In this document: piece by piece, positions 43,757 through 52,965 of the stretch | Layout: each line of letters opens with the position of its first letter | Position numbering within the stretch: position 1 is the stretch's first letter | Assembly: GCF_000337835.1 (NCBI RefSeq) | Contig: NZ_AOLM01000008.1 | Coordinates: 248,001 to 312,000, forward strand | DNA length: 64,000 nt | Direction of reading: 5' to 3' | Source: Haloferax sulfurifontis ATCC BAA-897 | Lineage (GTDB): Archaea > Halobacteriota > Halobacteria > Halobacteriales > Haloferacaceae | Translations under genes and position numbers: made by a program | The notes under the pieces: generated by a model | Database searches by the model: none | What the model was told of the DNA's origin: nothing | What the model saw: the letters and a program-made list of their open reading frames with translations, nothing else

Positions 43757-45013
43757 ATGCCGAGTGAGCGTCCGGAGCGGACGGGTTCGGCCGGAAGCCG
43801 GGAGCAAACCGTCACCCGCCGCGAGGTGCTCGGGACGCTCGCGGCCGTCGGCTCGCTCTCCGTCGCCGGCTGTAGCTCGATTCCCGGACTCGGCGGGAGA
43901 CGACCGGTCTGGCGACGCGATATCGACGGGGCGTTCATGGCCGGCCCGCCCGCCGTCACCGACGAACTGGTCCTCGCCGGGATGCAGGACAAGGCGCTGT
44001 ACGGCCTGCGACGCGAGGACGGATCGACCACACTCCGGTTCGAGACGGGCGGCCCGATAGAGACGCGACCCGTCGCTCCGCCGTCCGGCGGCCCGTACCA
44101 CGTCCACAGCACCGACGGCGACCTCTACGCCGTCGATGCGGCGGGCGAGGAACTGTGGCGCGACGAGGGCACGGCGCGCCGGGCGCGACTCGTCCGCACC
44201 GGGTCGCTCGTCGCCGAACTCGACTTCGCGGGCTCCGAGAACACGCTCACGGGCTACGACCCGCAGACCGGCGACCGACGCTTCGAACGGGCGGTTTCGT
44301 CGTACTTCCTCGACGGCGTCACCGACGACTCGTTCGTGGTGCCCGTGCCGGCGGGCGGGAGCGAATCGCGCGTCGTCTCGCTCTCGCCGGCGGACGGGAG
44401 CGTTCGATGGCGGACCGAGCCCCGGCGGTGGTATTCCAACGTGGCCGCGGACGTCCGACTCGCCGCCGCCGCGAGAGACGGGACGCTGACGGCCTACGAA
44501 CTCTCCGACGGGAGCGTTCGGTGGCACGTCCCCATCGGCGACGTGGGGCGGACGATGGTGCTCGGGTCGCAGACGTACCTCACCCGCGACCGGGAAGACG
44601 GGCGGCAGGAACTGCTCGCGTTCGACCGGGAGACGGGCGAGCGCCTGTGGGCGAACCCCACGGGCTACCAGATTCGGGCGGTCGAGGCCACGGACGACGC
44701 GGTGTTCGTCGGGAGCCGCGTCGACGACCCCGACGGCGGGATGCTCGGCCGAATCGACTGCTTTGACCTCGACGGCACGCGGCGGTGGCAGACCGTAACC
44801 GGACTCCCGTCGCTGGACTCGCTCGCCGTCACGGGTTCCCACGTCGTCGCCGGCTGGGACCGGGGCTTCGAGGTGCTTTCCCGGAAGACGGGCGAGACGC
44901 GGTGGTCGTACGAACCGGACTCGCACAGCCGACTCTCTCTCCGCGTCGAGCCGTCGTCGGTGTTCGTCTCGTACGTCGAAGAGGGCGCAGTCGCGCGGTT
45001 CCCGCTGGACTGA
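43757..45013 (+). CDS. PQQ-type beta-propeller lipoprotein
   Basis: A 418-residue protein with an unusually long hydrophilic lead (about 20 residues) before the Tat motif TRREVLGT; the lipobox VAGC lies near residue 38. Blade signatures include AVDAAGEELW, AYELSDGSVRW, AFDRETGERLW and VLSRKTGETRW. It is cotranscribed with the preceding propeller gene. A start closer to the twin arginines is possible but has no ATG or GTG in a better position. Confidence 0.87.
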   Translation: MPSERPERTGSAGSREQTVTRREVLGTLAAVGSLSVAGCSSIPGLGGRRPVWRRDIDGAFMAGPPAVTDELVLAGMQDKALYGLRREDGSTTLRFETGGPIETRPVAPPSGGPYHVHSTDGDLYAVDAAGEELWRDEGTARRARLVRTGSLVAELDFAGSENTLTGYDPQTGDRRFERAVSSYFLDGVTDDSFVVPVPAGGSESRVVSLSPADGSVRWRTEPRRWYSNVAADVRLAAAARDGTLTAYELSDGSVRWHVPIGDVGRTMVLGSQTYLTRDREDGRQELLAFDRETGERLWANPTGYQIRAVEATDDAVFVGSRVDDPDGGMLGRIDCFDLDGTRRWQTVTGLPSLDSLAVTGSHVVAGWDRGFEVLSRKTGETRWSYEPDSHSRLSLRVEPSSVFVSYVEEGAVARFPLD

Positions 45014-45110
45014 CTCCGCGTTCCCGGCCCCTGCCCTGATTCGACGACGTACTCCCCACCAACTTATTGCCGTGCCGAGGGGATACTGCGCCAACGAGGA
45101 GCACGAACCG

Positions 45111-46120
45111 ATGGACGACACACGCCGCGCGTCTCCGCTGAAGCGCCTCGTCGAATCAGTCGAGACCCGAGCCGACGAGGAGGTGAGCGACTCTCTCGGG
45201 GCGCTCCGGACGGCGTCGGCCGAGGACCGCAAACAGGCCCTCCGCGAGCTTCGAGGCCTCGCGGACGACCGGCCGATCGCGTTCGAGTCGTTCCTCCCCG
45301 CCGTCACGCCCTTTCTCACCGACGACGACCGCGCCGTCCGGCTGTTGACCGCGAAGGCGCTCGTCGCGGTCGCGGAGGCCGCTCCCGATGCGGCCGCTCC
45401 CGCGGTTCCGGCGCTCGCCGAGCGCCTCGCCGACGAAGACGAGTTCTACTACGTCCGCGCTCGGTCGGCCGAGGCGCTGGGCTACGTCGCGCTCGAACAC
45501 CCCGACGCGGTCGCCTCGCCGGAGATGCTCGCGGACCTCCGCGTCGGTCTCTCGTTCGACGAACCCGAGGTGAAACGGAAGCTGGCGAAGGCGCTCGAAT
45601 GCGTGGCGCTCGGCGACCCCGGTCGACTTCGCCACCGCGTCTCGACGCTCGTCGAACACCTCGACGACCCGGACGTACTCGTCAGATACCACCTCTGTAC
45701 GGCGATGGCGGCCATCGGCTGTGACGCCCCGGACTCGCTCGGCGCGGGTCGGTCGGCGCTCTCCGCTCGGCTCGCCGACGAGAACGCCTTCGTCCGGGGC
45801 GCGCCGCCGAGGCACTCGGGCTGTTGGCCCGCGAGCGCGGCGAGTCGGTGACGGTTCCGGACTCGGTACTCGATACGGAGTCAGACGCGGCGGCCGAGTT
45901 CGTCGCCGAGCGGGTCCGCTTTCTCCGGGCGTCGGGTGACGGCGATGGCAGTGACTCGCCGGCCGACGGCGTCGGGACGCTCGCCGGCGTTCGAGACACG
46001 ACCGCGTCCGCGGTCGCCGAGATTACGTCGCCCGACGCGGACGTGGAGTGTCCCCATTGCGGTGTCGACCTCCCCGAGGGAGCGCCGCCGATGTGTCCGA
46101 GTTGCGGCGTTCCGTACTGA
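45111..46120 (+). pseudogene. HEAT-repeat/zinc-ribbon protein gene with a frameshift
   Basis: Two overlapping frames encode one protein. The first (from MDDTRRASPL) gives about 230 residues of HEAT-like helical repeats (LLTAKALVAVAEAAPDAA, ARSAEALGYVALEHPDAV). It then runs into a non-homologous tail at about 45800. The other frame continues the expected repeat (RAAEALGLLARERGES) and ends in a zinc ribbon CPHCGVDLPEG...CPSCGVPY. Restoring one missing C in the GTCCGGGGCGCG run would rejoin them. Either a true inactivating deletion or a sequencing error. It lies 97 bp after the propeller operon. Confidence 0.8.
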
Positions 46121-46150
46121 GTTGACCGTCTCGCCCTCCGTGCGCCGTGT

Positions 46151-48325
46151 TCACGCCCGGCCGTCGGCGAAGTCGACGCCCGTGATTTCGAAGCGAGTGC
46201 CTCCCTCGGCGGACTCGGTGACGCGGACCTCCCAGCCGTGGGCTTCCGCCACCTGCTTGACGATGGCGAGACCGAAGCCGGTCCCCGAGCGCGAGGTGGT
46301 GTACCCGGCCTCGAAGACCGTGTCGAGGTGGTCGGCCGAGATACCGTCGCCGTCGTCGGCGACGTAGAAGCCGTTCGGGAGGTCGCCGACCGTCACCGTC
46401 ACGCCCGGGCCGCCGTGCTCGACCGAGTTACGGACGAGGTTCTCGATGAGTTGCTGGAGCCGGCTCCGGTCGGCGACGACGGTCGTCGTCAGGTCGTTTC
46501 GGAGGTCGGCGTCCGCCGTCTCGACGGTCCGCCAGCAGTCGTCGACGAGCGACGACAGCGCCACGGTTTCGCAGTCGCCGACGTCGTCGCCCTCGCGGGC
46601 GAGCGTCAGCAGGTCGTCGATGAGGTCACCGATGCGGTCGAGCGCCTCCGCGGCGGTGGCGAGTCGGTCGCTGTCGTGTTCCTCGCGCGCCAGCTGAACG
46701 TTGCCGGTGGCGACGTTCAGCGGGTTCCGCAGGTCGTGGCTGACGACGCTGGCGAACTCGCTCAGCCGCTCGTTTTGCCGCTGGAGCTGTCGTTCGCGCT
46801 CGCGCTGTTCGGTCGTGTCGCGGTACATCCAGAGGTGGCCGGTCCCCTCGGGCAGTTCGATGGGTTCGTAGCTTCGGGCGAGCGTCCGGCCGCGCGCCAG
46901 TTCGACCGACTCGGAGTAGTCGGATTCGGACCCGGATATCAGTTCGTCGACGCGCTCGACGAAGCCCTCGGGGTCGGTGGTGAGTTCGCCGGCCTCTCGC
47001 GCCAGTTTCCGACAGTCCGCGTCGACGAGCTCCGCGGGTGACTCCTGGATGTCGAACAGTTCGAGCAGTCGGTCGTTGACCGCGAGGACGGTCCGGTCGC
47101 TGTTCTCGGCGAGGACCCCGACCGGGAGCGCCCCGACGAGCGTCGAAAGCAGGACGTTGGTCCGTTCGAGTTCGTCTTCGTGGTCGACGCGCTCGGAGAT
47201 GTCGCGGCTGATGGCGACGAAGCGGTCCTCGCCGGCGAGGTCGAGCCGGCGGACGTGGACCTCGACCGGGAACGTCGAGCCGTCCTTGCGGGTGTAGGCG
47301 CCCTCGATCCGCCGCCTGTCGCCTTGCTCCATGTCGTTCCAGATGTCCGTGGCTCGCTCGGCGCCCAGCGTTCGGTCCAGGTCCCAGACCTTCATCTCGG
47401 TGAGTTCCGCGGCGCTGTAGCCGGTCGCCTCGCACAGTTGGGGGTTCGGGTCGAGGATGTCGCCGTCGACGTTGTGGACGTTGACCATGTCGGGCGACTC
47501 CTCGAAGAGCGCGGTGACCCGCGCCGTCGTCTCCCGGAGTCGCGCCTCGCGCTCGATGCGCTCGGTCACGTCCTGAAACAGCGAGAAGACCGCCACGACC
47601 TCGCCGTCGTCGTCGGTGACGACGCGGTTGTGCCACTCGCAGTGGATGTGTTCGCCGTCCTTTCGGACGTTCTCGTCGACGCTGTGGTAGCCGCCGGTGT
47701 CCGTGGCGAGCTGGTCCGTGACGGTGTCGACGTTGTCGTAACTGCCTTCCGTGACGATGGCCTCCCAGGTGTGGCCGCGCAGTTCCGCCTCGGAGTAGCC
47801 GAGAACATCTTCCGCACGCTCGTTGAGGCCGACGATGCGGAAGTCGCTGTCGTACTCTAAGACGCCGAGAGGCGACTGTTCGATGAACAGGGAGAGCCGT
47901 TGTTCGCTCGCCTCGAGCGCGCGCTGTGAGCGGTACTGTTCGACGGCGTTCTCGATACGGTTGGCGAGGACGGTGTACTGGCTGGTCCCGTGTTCCTTCT
48001 GGAGGTAGTCGGTGACGCCCGCGGAGATGGCGTCGCTCGCGACCTCCTCGCTTCCTTTGCCAGTAAAGAGGATGAACGGGAGGTCTGGGGCGTCCTCGCG
48101 GAGGGCTTCGAGGAAGTCGAGACCGTCGAGGCTTGGCATGTCGTAGTCCGAGACGACGCAGTCGAACTCCTCGTCGGCAAGTCTGTCGAGTCCCGCCGCC
48201 ACCGACGTTTCGGTCTCGACCCGGAACCGGTCGTGCATCCGTTCGAGGAACGCGGCCGCCAACTCCGCGAAGGCCTCGTCGTCGTCGACGTGCAGGACGG
48301 CCACCTCGTTCACCGTCTCACTCAT
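46151..48325 (-). CDS. Receiver-PAS-PAS-PAS hybrid sensor histidine kinase
   Basis: A 724-residue cytosolic signalling protein with no membrane segment. Order: receiver domain (about 7-125; acidic DDD at 14-16, phosphoacceptor D60 in VVSDYDMP, K near 110), three PAS domains (about 145-255, 270-385 and 395-500), HisKA with H530 in SHDLRNPLN, and HATPase (N-box NLVRNSVEHG, DDGDGI, GTGFGLAI). The receiver-first layout is common in haloarchaea and suggests it is itself regulated by another kinase. No response-regulator gene is adjacent. Confidence 0.93.
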   Translation of the reverse strand: MSETVNEVAVLHVDDDEAFAELAAAFLERMHDRFRVETETSVAAGLDRLADEEFDCVVSDYDMPSLDGLDFLEALREDAPDLPFILFTGKGSEEVASDAISAGVTDYLQKEHGTSQYTVLANRIENAVEQYRSQRALEASEQRLSLFIEQSPLGVLEYDSDFRIVGLNERAEDVLGYSEAELRGHTWEAIVTEGSYDNVDTVTDQLATDTGGYHSVDENVRKDGEHIHCEWHNRVVTDDDGEVVAVFSLFQDVTERIEREARLRETTARVTALFEESPDMVNVHNVDGDILDPNPQLCEATGYSAAELTEMKVWDLDRTLGAERATDIWNDMEQGDRRRIEGAYTRKDGSTFPVEVHVRRLDLAGEDRFVAISRDISERVDHEDELERTNVLLSTLVGALPVGVLAENSDRTVLAVNDRLLELFDIQESPAELVDADCRKLAREAGELTTDPEGFVERVDELISGSESDYSESVELARGRTLARSYEPIELPEGTGHLWMYRDTTEQRERERQLQRQNERLSEFASVVSHDLRNPLNVATGNVQLAREEHDSDRLATAAEALDRIGDLIDDLLTLAREGDDVGDCETVALSSLVDDCWRTVETADADLRNDLTTTVVADRSRLQQLIENLVRNSVEHGGPGVTVTVGDLPNGFYVADDGDGISADHLDTVFEAGYTTSRSGTGFGLAIVKQVAEAHGWEVRVTESAEGGTRFEITGVDFADGRA

Positions 48326-48351
48326 AGCTGTTCTCCGTGAAAGTTCGACGG

Positions 48352-48366
48352 GAGATACTTAACCGT
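48352..48366 (-). promoter_or_regulatory. Promoter of the histidine kinase gene
   Basis: On the minus strand CACGGTTAAGTATCTCC lies about 30-40 nt before the ATG; TTAAGTAT is a good TATA-like element in GC-rich surroundings. Confidence 0.45.
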
Positions 48367-48975
48367 GACTGGCCGGCCGCTCAGTCGGAGACGCCGACGT
48401 TTCGCCTCGGTGAACTGTTCGCTCGACTCGCGGGCGGTCCCGGATATCCGGACGAGTTCCACCACCGGCGTCTCGGACTCGTCGCCCCGACGGTTGCGGT
48501 AGATGGTCGTTTCGCTCGCGCATGCGGTCGAACTTTCACCGCCGGACGGGCGACGTAGCGACGGCGTTCGACGTCGAATCAATATTATCAGTATACGATT
48601 ATGTATAGTTAAATATACGTAAAATGACTATTATTCGGCTCGGTTTTCCTCGGCGTGTTCGGCGCTGGTTCACGTTTCGTGATACCCGCGTTACGACAGA
48701 GGCCTGTGCGGGTCGAACTCACTTTCGGGGTTGCGTGAGGCCGACGAGACGACTTTCACGGGATAGTTTATCTCGACTCAGATTGGCGCGTGGGCCACCT
48801 TTCGACCAGAATCGTGGGTGAAAGGGAGTCGTGACGGCCTCTGTCGCGGCGGACGGTCGGGGCTGGTATCCATCGAGACGAATCGGGTCTCGCCGACGCA
48901 CCCCCTCCGAACCACGCCCGTTTGAGTGTCGCTCGTCTCCGACGACACACGGTTGACGAGGCGGCGCTTGTCTCC

Positions 48976-48997
48976 AATACTATCAGATAACAGTATT
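48976..48997. repeat. AT-rich inverted repeat AATACT-N10-AGTATT
   Basis: Perfect 6-bp arms in an AT-rich patch that continues TATATATG, about 180 bp upstream of the dehydrogenase gene. Both this patch and the one at 48578-48600 contain TATCAG next to an A/T run. It could be an operator or a remnant of a mobile element end. Confidence 0.35.
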
Positions 48998-49179
48998 ATA
49001 TATGTGTCTGTCTGTTTCGCCCCGAAAAGCGACGAGCGAGCAAGTGAAACGGCGCGGGCGTCACCCCAACTGTTCTCGCTCATTCGTCGCGTACTCGCCC
49101 CGCCTGTGGTCTGGCGTCCGCGATACTGGGATGACATCCCCGTACAACTATACTAATTGCCAGCAATCACCATGGTACG

Positions 49180-50241
49180 ATGCGCGCAGTAACTTTCACA
49201 ACTCCCGGTGAGCCGCTCGAAATTCGGGAGGTCGACGAACCGGGACTAGACGAGGCGGGTGTCATCGTGGAGACGGAGGCGTGCGGAATCTGCCGAAGCG
49301 ACTGGCACGCGTGGCAGGGCGACCCGCTCTGGGAGTCTCGGGATTTCGACGACGGACACGTCTTCGGTCACGAACCGGCCGGCGTCGTCGTCGAGGTCGG
49401 CGACGAGGTTGAACACGTCCGCGAAGGCGACCGAGTGACAGTCCCCTTCAACCTCGGCGACGGGACGTGTCCGTCCTGTCGTTCGGGTCACTCGAACGTC
49501 TGCGATAACCGGGTCCCGCTCGGACTCGCACCCGAGGCCAACGGGGCCTTCGCCGAACGATTCCACGTACCGTGGGCGGACTACAACGTCGTCCGGCTCC
49601 CGGACAGCGTCTCGTCGGTCGAGATGGCCGGTCTCGGCTGTCGGTTCATGACCTCGTTTCACGCCCTCGTCCACCGCGCAGACGTCACCGCGGGCGATTG
49701 GGTGGTCGTCTACGGCTGTGGTGGCGTCGGTCTGTCCGCCGTTCACATCGCCGACGCGCTCGGGGCCAACGTCGTCGCCGTCGACCTCTTCGACGAGAAG
49801 TTGTCGTTTGCGCGCGAACTGGGCGCTGTCGAAACGCTCAACGCAAACGACCTCGCTGACGTTCCGTCGGAGGTGCGAGGGCTGACAGACGGCGGCGCTC
49901 ACGTCTCGGTCGACGCCCTCGGAATCGCCGAAACGTGCCAAAACGCGGTCAAGAGCCTCCGAAAGAGAGGTCAGCACGTGCAAGTCGGACTCACGTCGAA
50001 CGAGGAGGGCGGCGAGGTCGCGCTCCCGACGGACCGGATGGTACTCGACGAACTCCAGTTCATCGGTGCGGTCGGGATGCCTCGACCGCGGTACGACGAA
50101 ATCTTCAGAATGATGGACCGTGGTGCGCTCGAACCGGCGGCAGTGATATCCGAGATGGTGTCTCTCGACCAGACCCCCGAGATACTGGCTTCGATGACGG
50201 ACTTCGACACCGTCGGAATCCCAGTGATTGACACGTTCTGA
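49180..50241 (+). CDS. Zinc-dependent alcohol dehydrogenase family protein
   Basis: A 353-residue medium-chain dehydrogenase. The catalytic zinc site is C38 in CGICRSDWH plus the GHE motif near 67. The structural zinc loop CPSCRSGHSNVC has only three cysteines (near 99-110), where four are usual, so the second site may be altered. The cofactor loop is GCGGVGLSA near 182. It opens the second sugar locus and could oxidise a polyol or reduce an aldehyde. Confidence 0.88.
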   Translation: MRAVTFTTPGEPLEIREVDEPGLDEAGVIVETEACGICRSDWHAWQGDPLWESRDFDDGHVFGHEPAGVVVEVGDEVEHVREGDRVTVPFNLGDGTCPSCRSGHSNVCDNRVPLGLAPEANGAFAERFHVPWADYNVVRLPDSVSSVEMAGLGCRFMTSFHALVHRADVTAGDWVVVYGCGGVGLSAVHIADALGANVVAVDLFDEKLSFARELGAVETLNANDLADVPSEVRGLTDGGAHVSVDALGIAETCQNAVKSLRKRGQHVQVGLTSNEEGGEVALPTDRMVLDELQFIGAVGMPRPRYDEIFRMMDRGALEPAAVISEMVSLDQTPEILASMTDFDTVGIPVIDTF

Positions 50242-50327
50242 CGGCGGAGCGCGAACCGAGGTGCTGGCAAACGCGCCCTCCGTGCGCCACACCGACAACA
50301 GAGCCCACCTTCGTCAGGCCGAATCGA

Positions 50328-51179
50328 CTACTCTGGAATCCCGTACACCTCCCGAGACCAATCTCGTTCGAGCGTATCGTAGACCGGTTGGTTCCGGTCC
50401 AACTCGTCGATACGTCGTTGGTCTTCCGTATCGAGTTCCCAGTCGAACAGCGCACCGTTTTCGGCGATGTGCGTCGCGGAACTCGATTTCGGTAGGACGA
50501 CGATGTCCTTCTCGACGGCCCACTTGAGGACGATTTGCGCGGGAGATCTGTCGTACGTCTCTGCGATATCCTGAATCGTCGAATCTTGGAGCACCTTCGT
50601 CCGCCCGAGCGGTGCGGCCGCTTCGACGGCCACCCCGTTCGACTGGCAGTAGTCGACCAAATCGCGCCGCTGGAACCACGGATGGAACTCGATCTGATTG
50701 ACGGCGATGGGGACGTCGGTGACGTGCAGCGCGTTACTAAGCTGATAGCCGCTGAAGTTGGATACGCCGACGTTGCGCACCTTCCCGTCGTCGGAGAGCG
50801 TCTTCATCGCGTCGAGCGTCTCTCGGAGCGAAATCGCCGGGTTCGGCCAGTGAATCAGATACAAATCGAGATAGTCGGTGCCGAGTCTGTCGAGCGAGTT
50901 CTCACACGACTCGATGACGCTCTCGTAGTTGAGGTTCGCCGGCAGTACCTTCGACGTGAGAAACAGGTCTTCGCGGTCGTAGTCCGCGAGCGTCTCACCG
51001 ATTTCGCCCTCGTTTTGATATCCCTCGGCCGTGTCGACGTGGGTGTAGTCACCGTCGAGTGCGGCGCGTACAGACGCGCGAACGGTCGCGCCATCGATAT
51101 CCCACGTTCCGAGGCCGACCTTCGGAAGGTCGTCCCCGCTTGGAAGTCTGACAGTCAAACTCGTCATCGGACCGTACAT
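50328..51179 (-). CDS. Aldo/keto reductase
   Basis: A 283-residue NAD(P)H-dependent (alpha/beta)8-barrel reductase. The catalytic tetrad is visible: Asp and Tyr in HVDTAEGYQNE, Lys in LTSKV and His in LIHWP. The cofactor segment near the C-terminus reads VLPKSSSATH. A second in-frame ATG 12 nt later (MTSLTV) may be the real start. It is divergent from another aldo/keto reductase across 130 bp; the paired enzymes probably act on sugars or aldehydes of the same pathway. Confidence 0.9.
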   Translation of the reverse strand: MYGPMTSLTVRLPSGDDLPKVGLGTWDIDGATVRASVRAALDGDYTHVDTAEGYQNEGEIGETLADYDREDLFLTSKVLPANLNYESVIESCENSLDRLGTDYLDLYLIHWPNPAISLRETLDAMKTLSDDGKVRNVGVSNFSGYQLSNALHVTDVPIAVNQIEFHPWFQRRDLVDYCQSNGVAVEAAAPLGRTKVLQDSTIQDIAETYDRSPAQIVLKWAVEKDIVVLPKSSSATHIAENGALFDWELDTEDQRRIDELDRNQPVYDTLERDWSREVYGIPE

Positions 51180-51309
51180 TCGTCCGCCATCGTATCAATC
51201 TACCCCAGCGCGCGGAGACGAGACTCCCCGCTCCGGATTCGTCCCGGTGGGCCGGCGGGGGCACGCCGACGGCGAAAGAGTTTACTTGCAGATACGGGTG
51301 ATACGTCGT

Positions 51310-52116
51310 ATGGTATCACCTCTGCCACCAATCGGGCTCGGAACGTGGGAAAACGACGACCCGGCGCAGTGCGCCCGGTCGGTCCGGACCGCCATCGAAC
51401 TGGGGTACAGACACGTCGACACCGCAGAGCACTACGGGAACGAATCGGCCGTCGGCGACGGCATCGAGGAAGCCGACGCGCCTCGTGACGAGCTGTTTCT
51501 CGCCACGAAAGTCCACCCGATAAGCGGTGGGCTGACCCACGACGAAGTCCTCGACGAGGCCGACGCGAGCATGGAGCGACTCGGCGTCGACTATCTCGAC
51601 CTCCTGTACGTTCACTGGCCGGTCGGGGAGTACGAGGCCGACGAAACCCTCGGCGCGTTCGAACGCCTCGTCGAAGCGGACCGCGTCCGACACATCGGCG
51701 TGTCGAACTTCGACGTCGACCTCCTCGACGAGGCCCGCGAGGTCCTCGAATCTCCGCTTTTCGCACACCAAGTAGAGATGCACCCGTTTTTGCCGCAACG
51801 TGAGCTCGTCGAAGACGCACAGCGACGCGATTACACGCTCGTCGCGTACTCGCCGCTCGCGCGCGGCGAGGCTCTCACGAACGCGACCATCCGTGACATC
51901 GCCGAACAGTACGGGACGTCGCCCGCGCAGGTGTGTCTCGCGTGGGTGACGAGCCACGAGAACGTCGTCGCGATTCCAAAAGCCACCTCCAGCGCCCACC
52001 TCGAAGACAACCTCGGTGCCGCCGCGCTCGAACTGGACGACGAAGACGTCGCCCGCATCGACGACATCGAACGGCGCACGCGCTTCGTCGAGCGCGACGG
52101 TGCGCCGTGGCAGTGA
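51310..52116 (+). CDS. Aldo/keto reductase
   Basis: A 268-residue paralogue of the divergent reductase. Tetrad residues are in HVDTAEHYGNE, LATKV and VHWP; the cofactor-binding end is AIPKATSSAH. The start at MVSPLPPIGLGTW fits the family; open sequence upstream is not conserved-looking. The two copies flanking one promoter region suggest either divergent specificities (for example sugar oxidation versus aldehyde removal) or a recent duplication. Confidence 0.9.
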   Translation: MVSPLPPIGLGTWENDDPAQCARSVRTAIELGYRHVDTAEHYGNESAVGDGIEEADAPRDELFLATKVHPISGGLTHDEVLDEADASMERLGVDYLDLLYVHWPVGEYEADETLGAFERLVEADRVRHIGVSNFDVDLLDEAREVLESPLFAHQVEMHPFLPQRELVEDAQRRDYTLVAYSPLARGEALTNATIRDIAEQYGTSPAQVCLAWVTSHENVVAIPKATSSAHLEDNLGAAALELDDEDVARIDDIERRTRFVERDGAPWQ

Positions 52117-52620
52117 CCCCTCCGGCGGTCGCCGCAGGGATACTGAGAGACGGTCGCATCGGAGCCACCGGCTTCGTCGTCGGGAGCGTCGACTCCTCCG
52201 ATTAGCGGCGACGCCAATCGGTCGACTCCCCCGTACGCCACCCCGGAGAGCCGTCTGTCTCTCGAAGGGGTCGTGCGACGACCGTCCGAGGCTCCCCCGG
52301 CGGCGGCGCGCCGCCGAGTCGGCGTGCGACGAGAGCGAACGTGTTCGCTGTTCTCCGCGAGCACATCGAAGTTTGTATTACAGGTGTACTTATGTAATGT
52401 CCAGAGGATTGGGCCACCTCGCATCCGGCGATAGTAAACCCCGGTGTAGTGAGCGGCGGCCACGCGGGGCGGTCACAGCGACGGTTCGCTCCGCTACTCC
52501 GGGGAACGGCGCTATCGACGCCGTCGCGTCACTCCGTGGGAACGTTCAGTCGTGTCGAACGTGACTCGAACGCACCGAACACGGGGGACTGGTTAAGTCC
52601 ATGCCGTACGAGACGCTCGT
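52117..52620. other. Gap between the aldo/keto reductase and cupin genes
   Basis: About 500 bp with no supported gene. A short AT-richer patch at 52365-52400 contains the inverted repeat ATTACA-N10-TGTAAT (52377-52398). A 55-codon open frame from 52398 has no family character. With the transporter remnant just downstream, this stretch may be what is left of deleted genes. Confidence 0.4.
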
Positions 52621-52965
52621 ATGGACGTTCAACCGATGACGGACGACGGCGAGGAGGTTCTCGACGGGGTCCACCTCGCACAGCTTGCGACGGGGCGTCA
52701 GGGCAGTGTTCAACACTTCCGTATCGAGTCGGGCGCGCTCGTCGGAACGCACAGCCACGAACACGAACAGATCGGATGGGTGTCGTCGGGGGAGTTGCTG
52801 TTCACGGTCGACGGCGAAGAGTATCTCGTCGGGCCGAACACCTCCTACGTCATTCCGGGAGCGGTCCCACACTCGGCCGAGAACCGCGGCGAGGTCGACG
52901 CCGTCGGTATCGAAGTGTTCTCACCGCCGCGGGTGACACCGCCGTGGGAGGGTGACGACGAATAA
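52621..52965 (+). CDS. Cupin domain protein
   Basis: A 114-residue single-domain cupin. Motif 1 GTHSHEHEQIGWVSSGELLF (about residues 40-59) holds the His/His/Glu metal ligands; motif 2 VIPGAVPHSAEN (about 78-89) holds the last histidine. Such small cupins act as sugar isomerases, lyases or ligand sensors. It sits between sugar genes, so a role on a sugar acid is possible. GGTTAAGT about 30 nt upstream is a TATA-like box. Confidence 0.85.
   Translation: MDVQPMTDDGEEVLDGVHLAQLATGRQGSVQHFRIESGALVGTHSHEHEQIGWVSSGELLFTVDGEEYLVGPNTSYVIPGAVPHSAENRGEVDAVGIEVFSPPRVTPPWEGDDE

Larger units (their letters stand above)
48326..49179. other. Large intergenic region with AT-rich islands and inverted repeats
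   Basis: About 850 bp between divergent genes and the largest gap in the window. No frame looks coding. It has an AT-rich island at 48578-48637 (AATATTATCAGTATACG and onward), a CCGGATATCCGG palindrome (48440-48451), an 11-bp inverted pair CGACAGAGGCC / GGCCTCTGTCG (48694-48704 and 48836-48846), and AATACT-N10-AGTATT at 48976-48997. The ADH promoter (ACAACTATACTAA, near 49144-49156) is at its right end. Confidence 0.5.

Noticed and set aside
42448-44112. Upstream extension of the minus-strand propeller gene to 984 codons
   Set aside because: The part beyond 42447 is antisense to the divergent propeller genes, and the Tat-lipoprotein signal at 42447 marks the true start.
42653-45319. 888-codon minus-strand open frame
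   Set aside because: Arg/Ser/Pro-rich basic translation opposite two well-supported propeller genes; no domain and wrong amino-acid bias.
48436-48455. CCGGATATCCGG palindrome as a fifth member of the CCGG repeat set
   Set aside because: It has a continuous palindrome with no 5-bp spacer and lies far from the rhamnose locus, so it does not share the architecture.
52016-52564. 182-codon plus-strand frame spanning the aldo/keto reductase end and the following gap
   Set aside because: It begins out of frame inside the reductase gene; the remaining 55 codons after 52398 show no recognisable protein.
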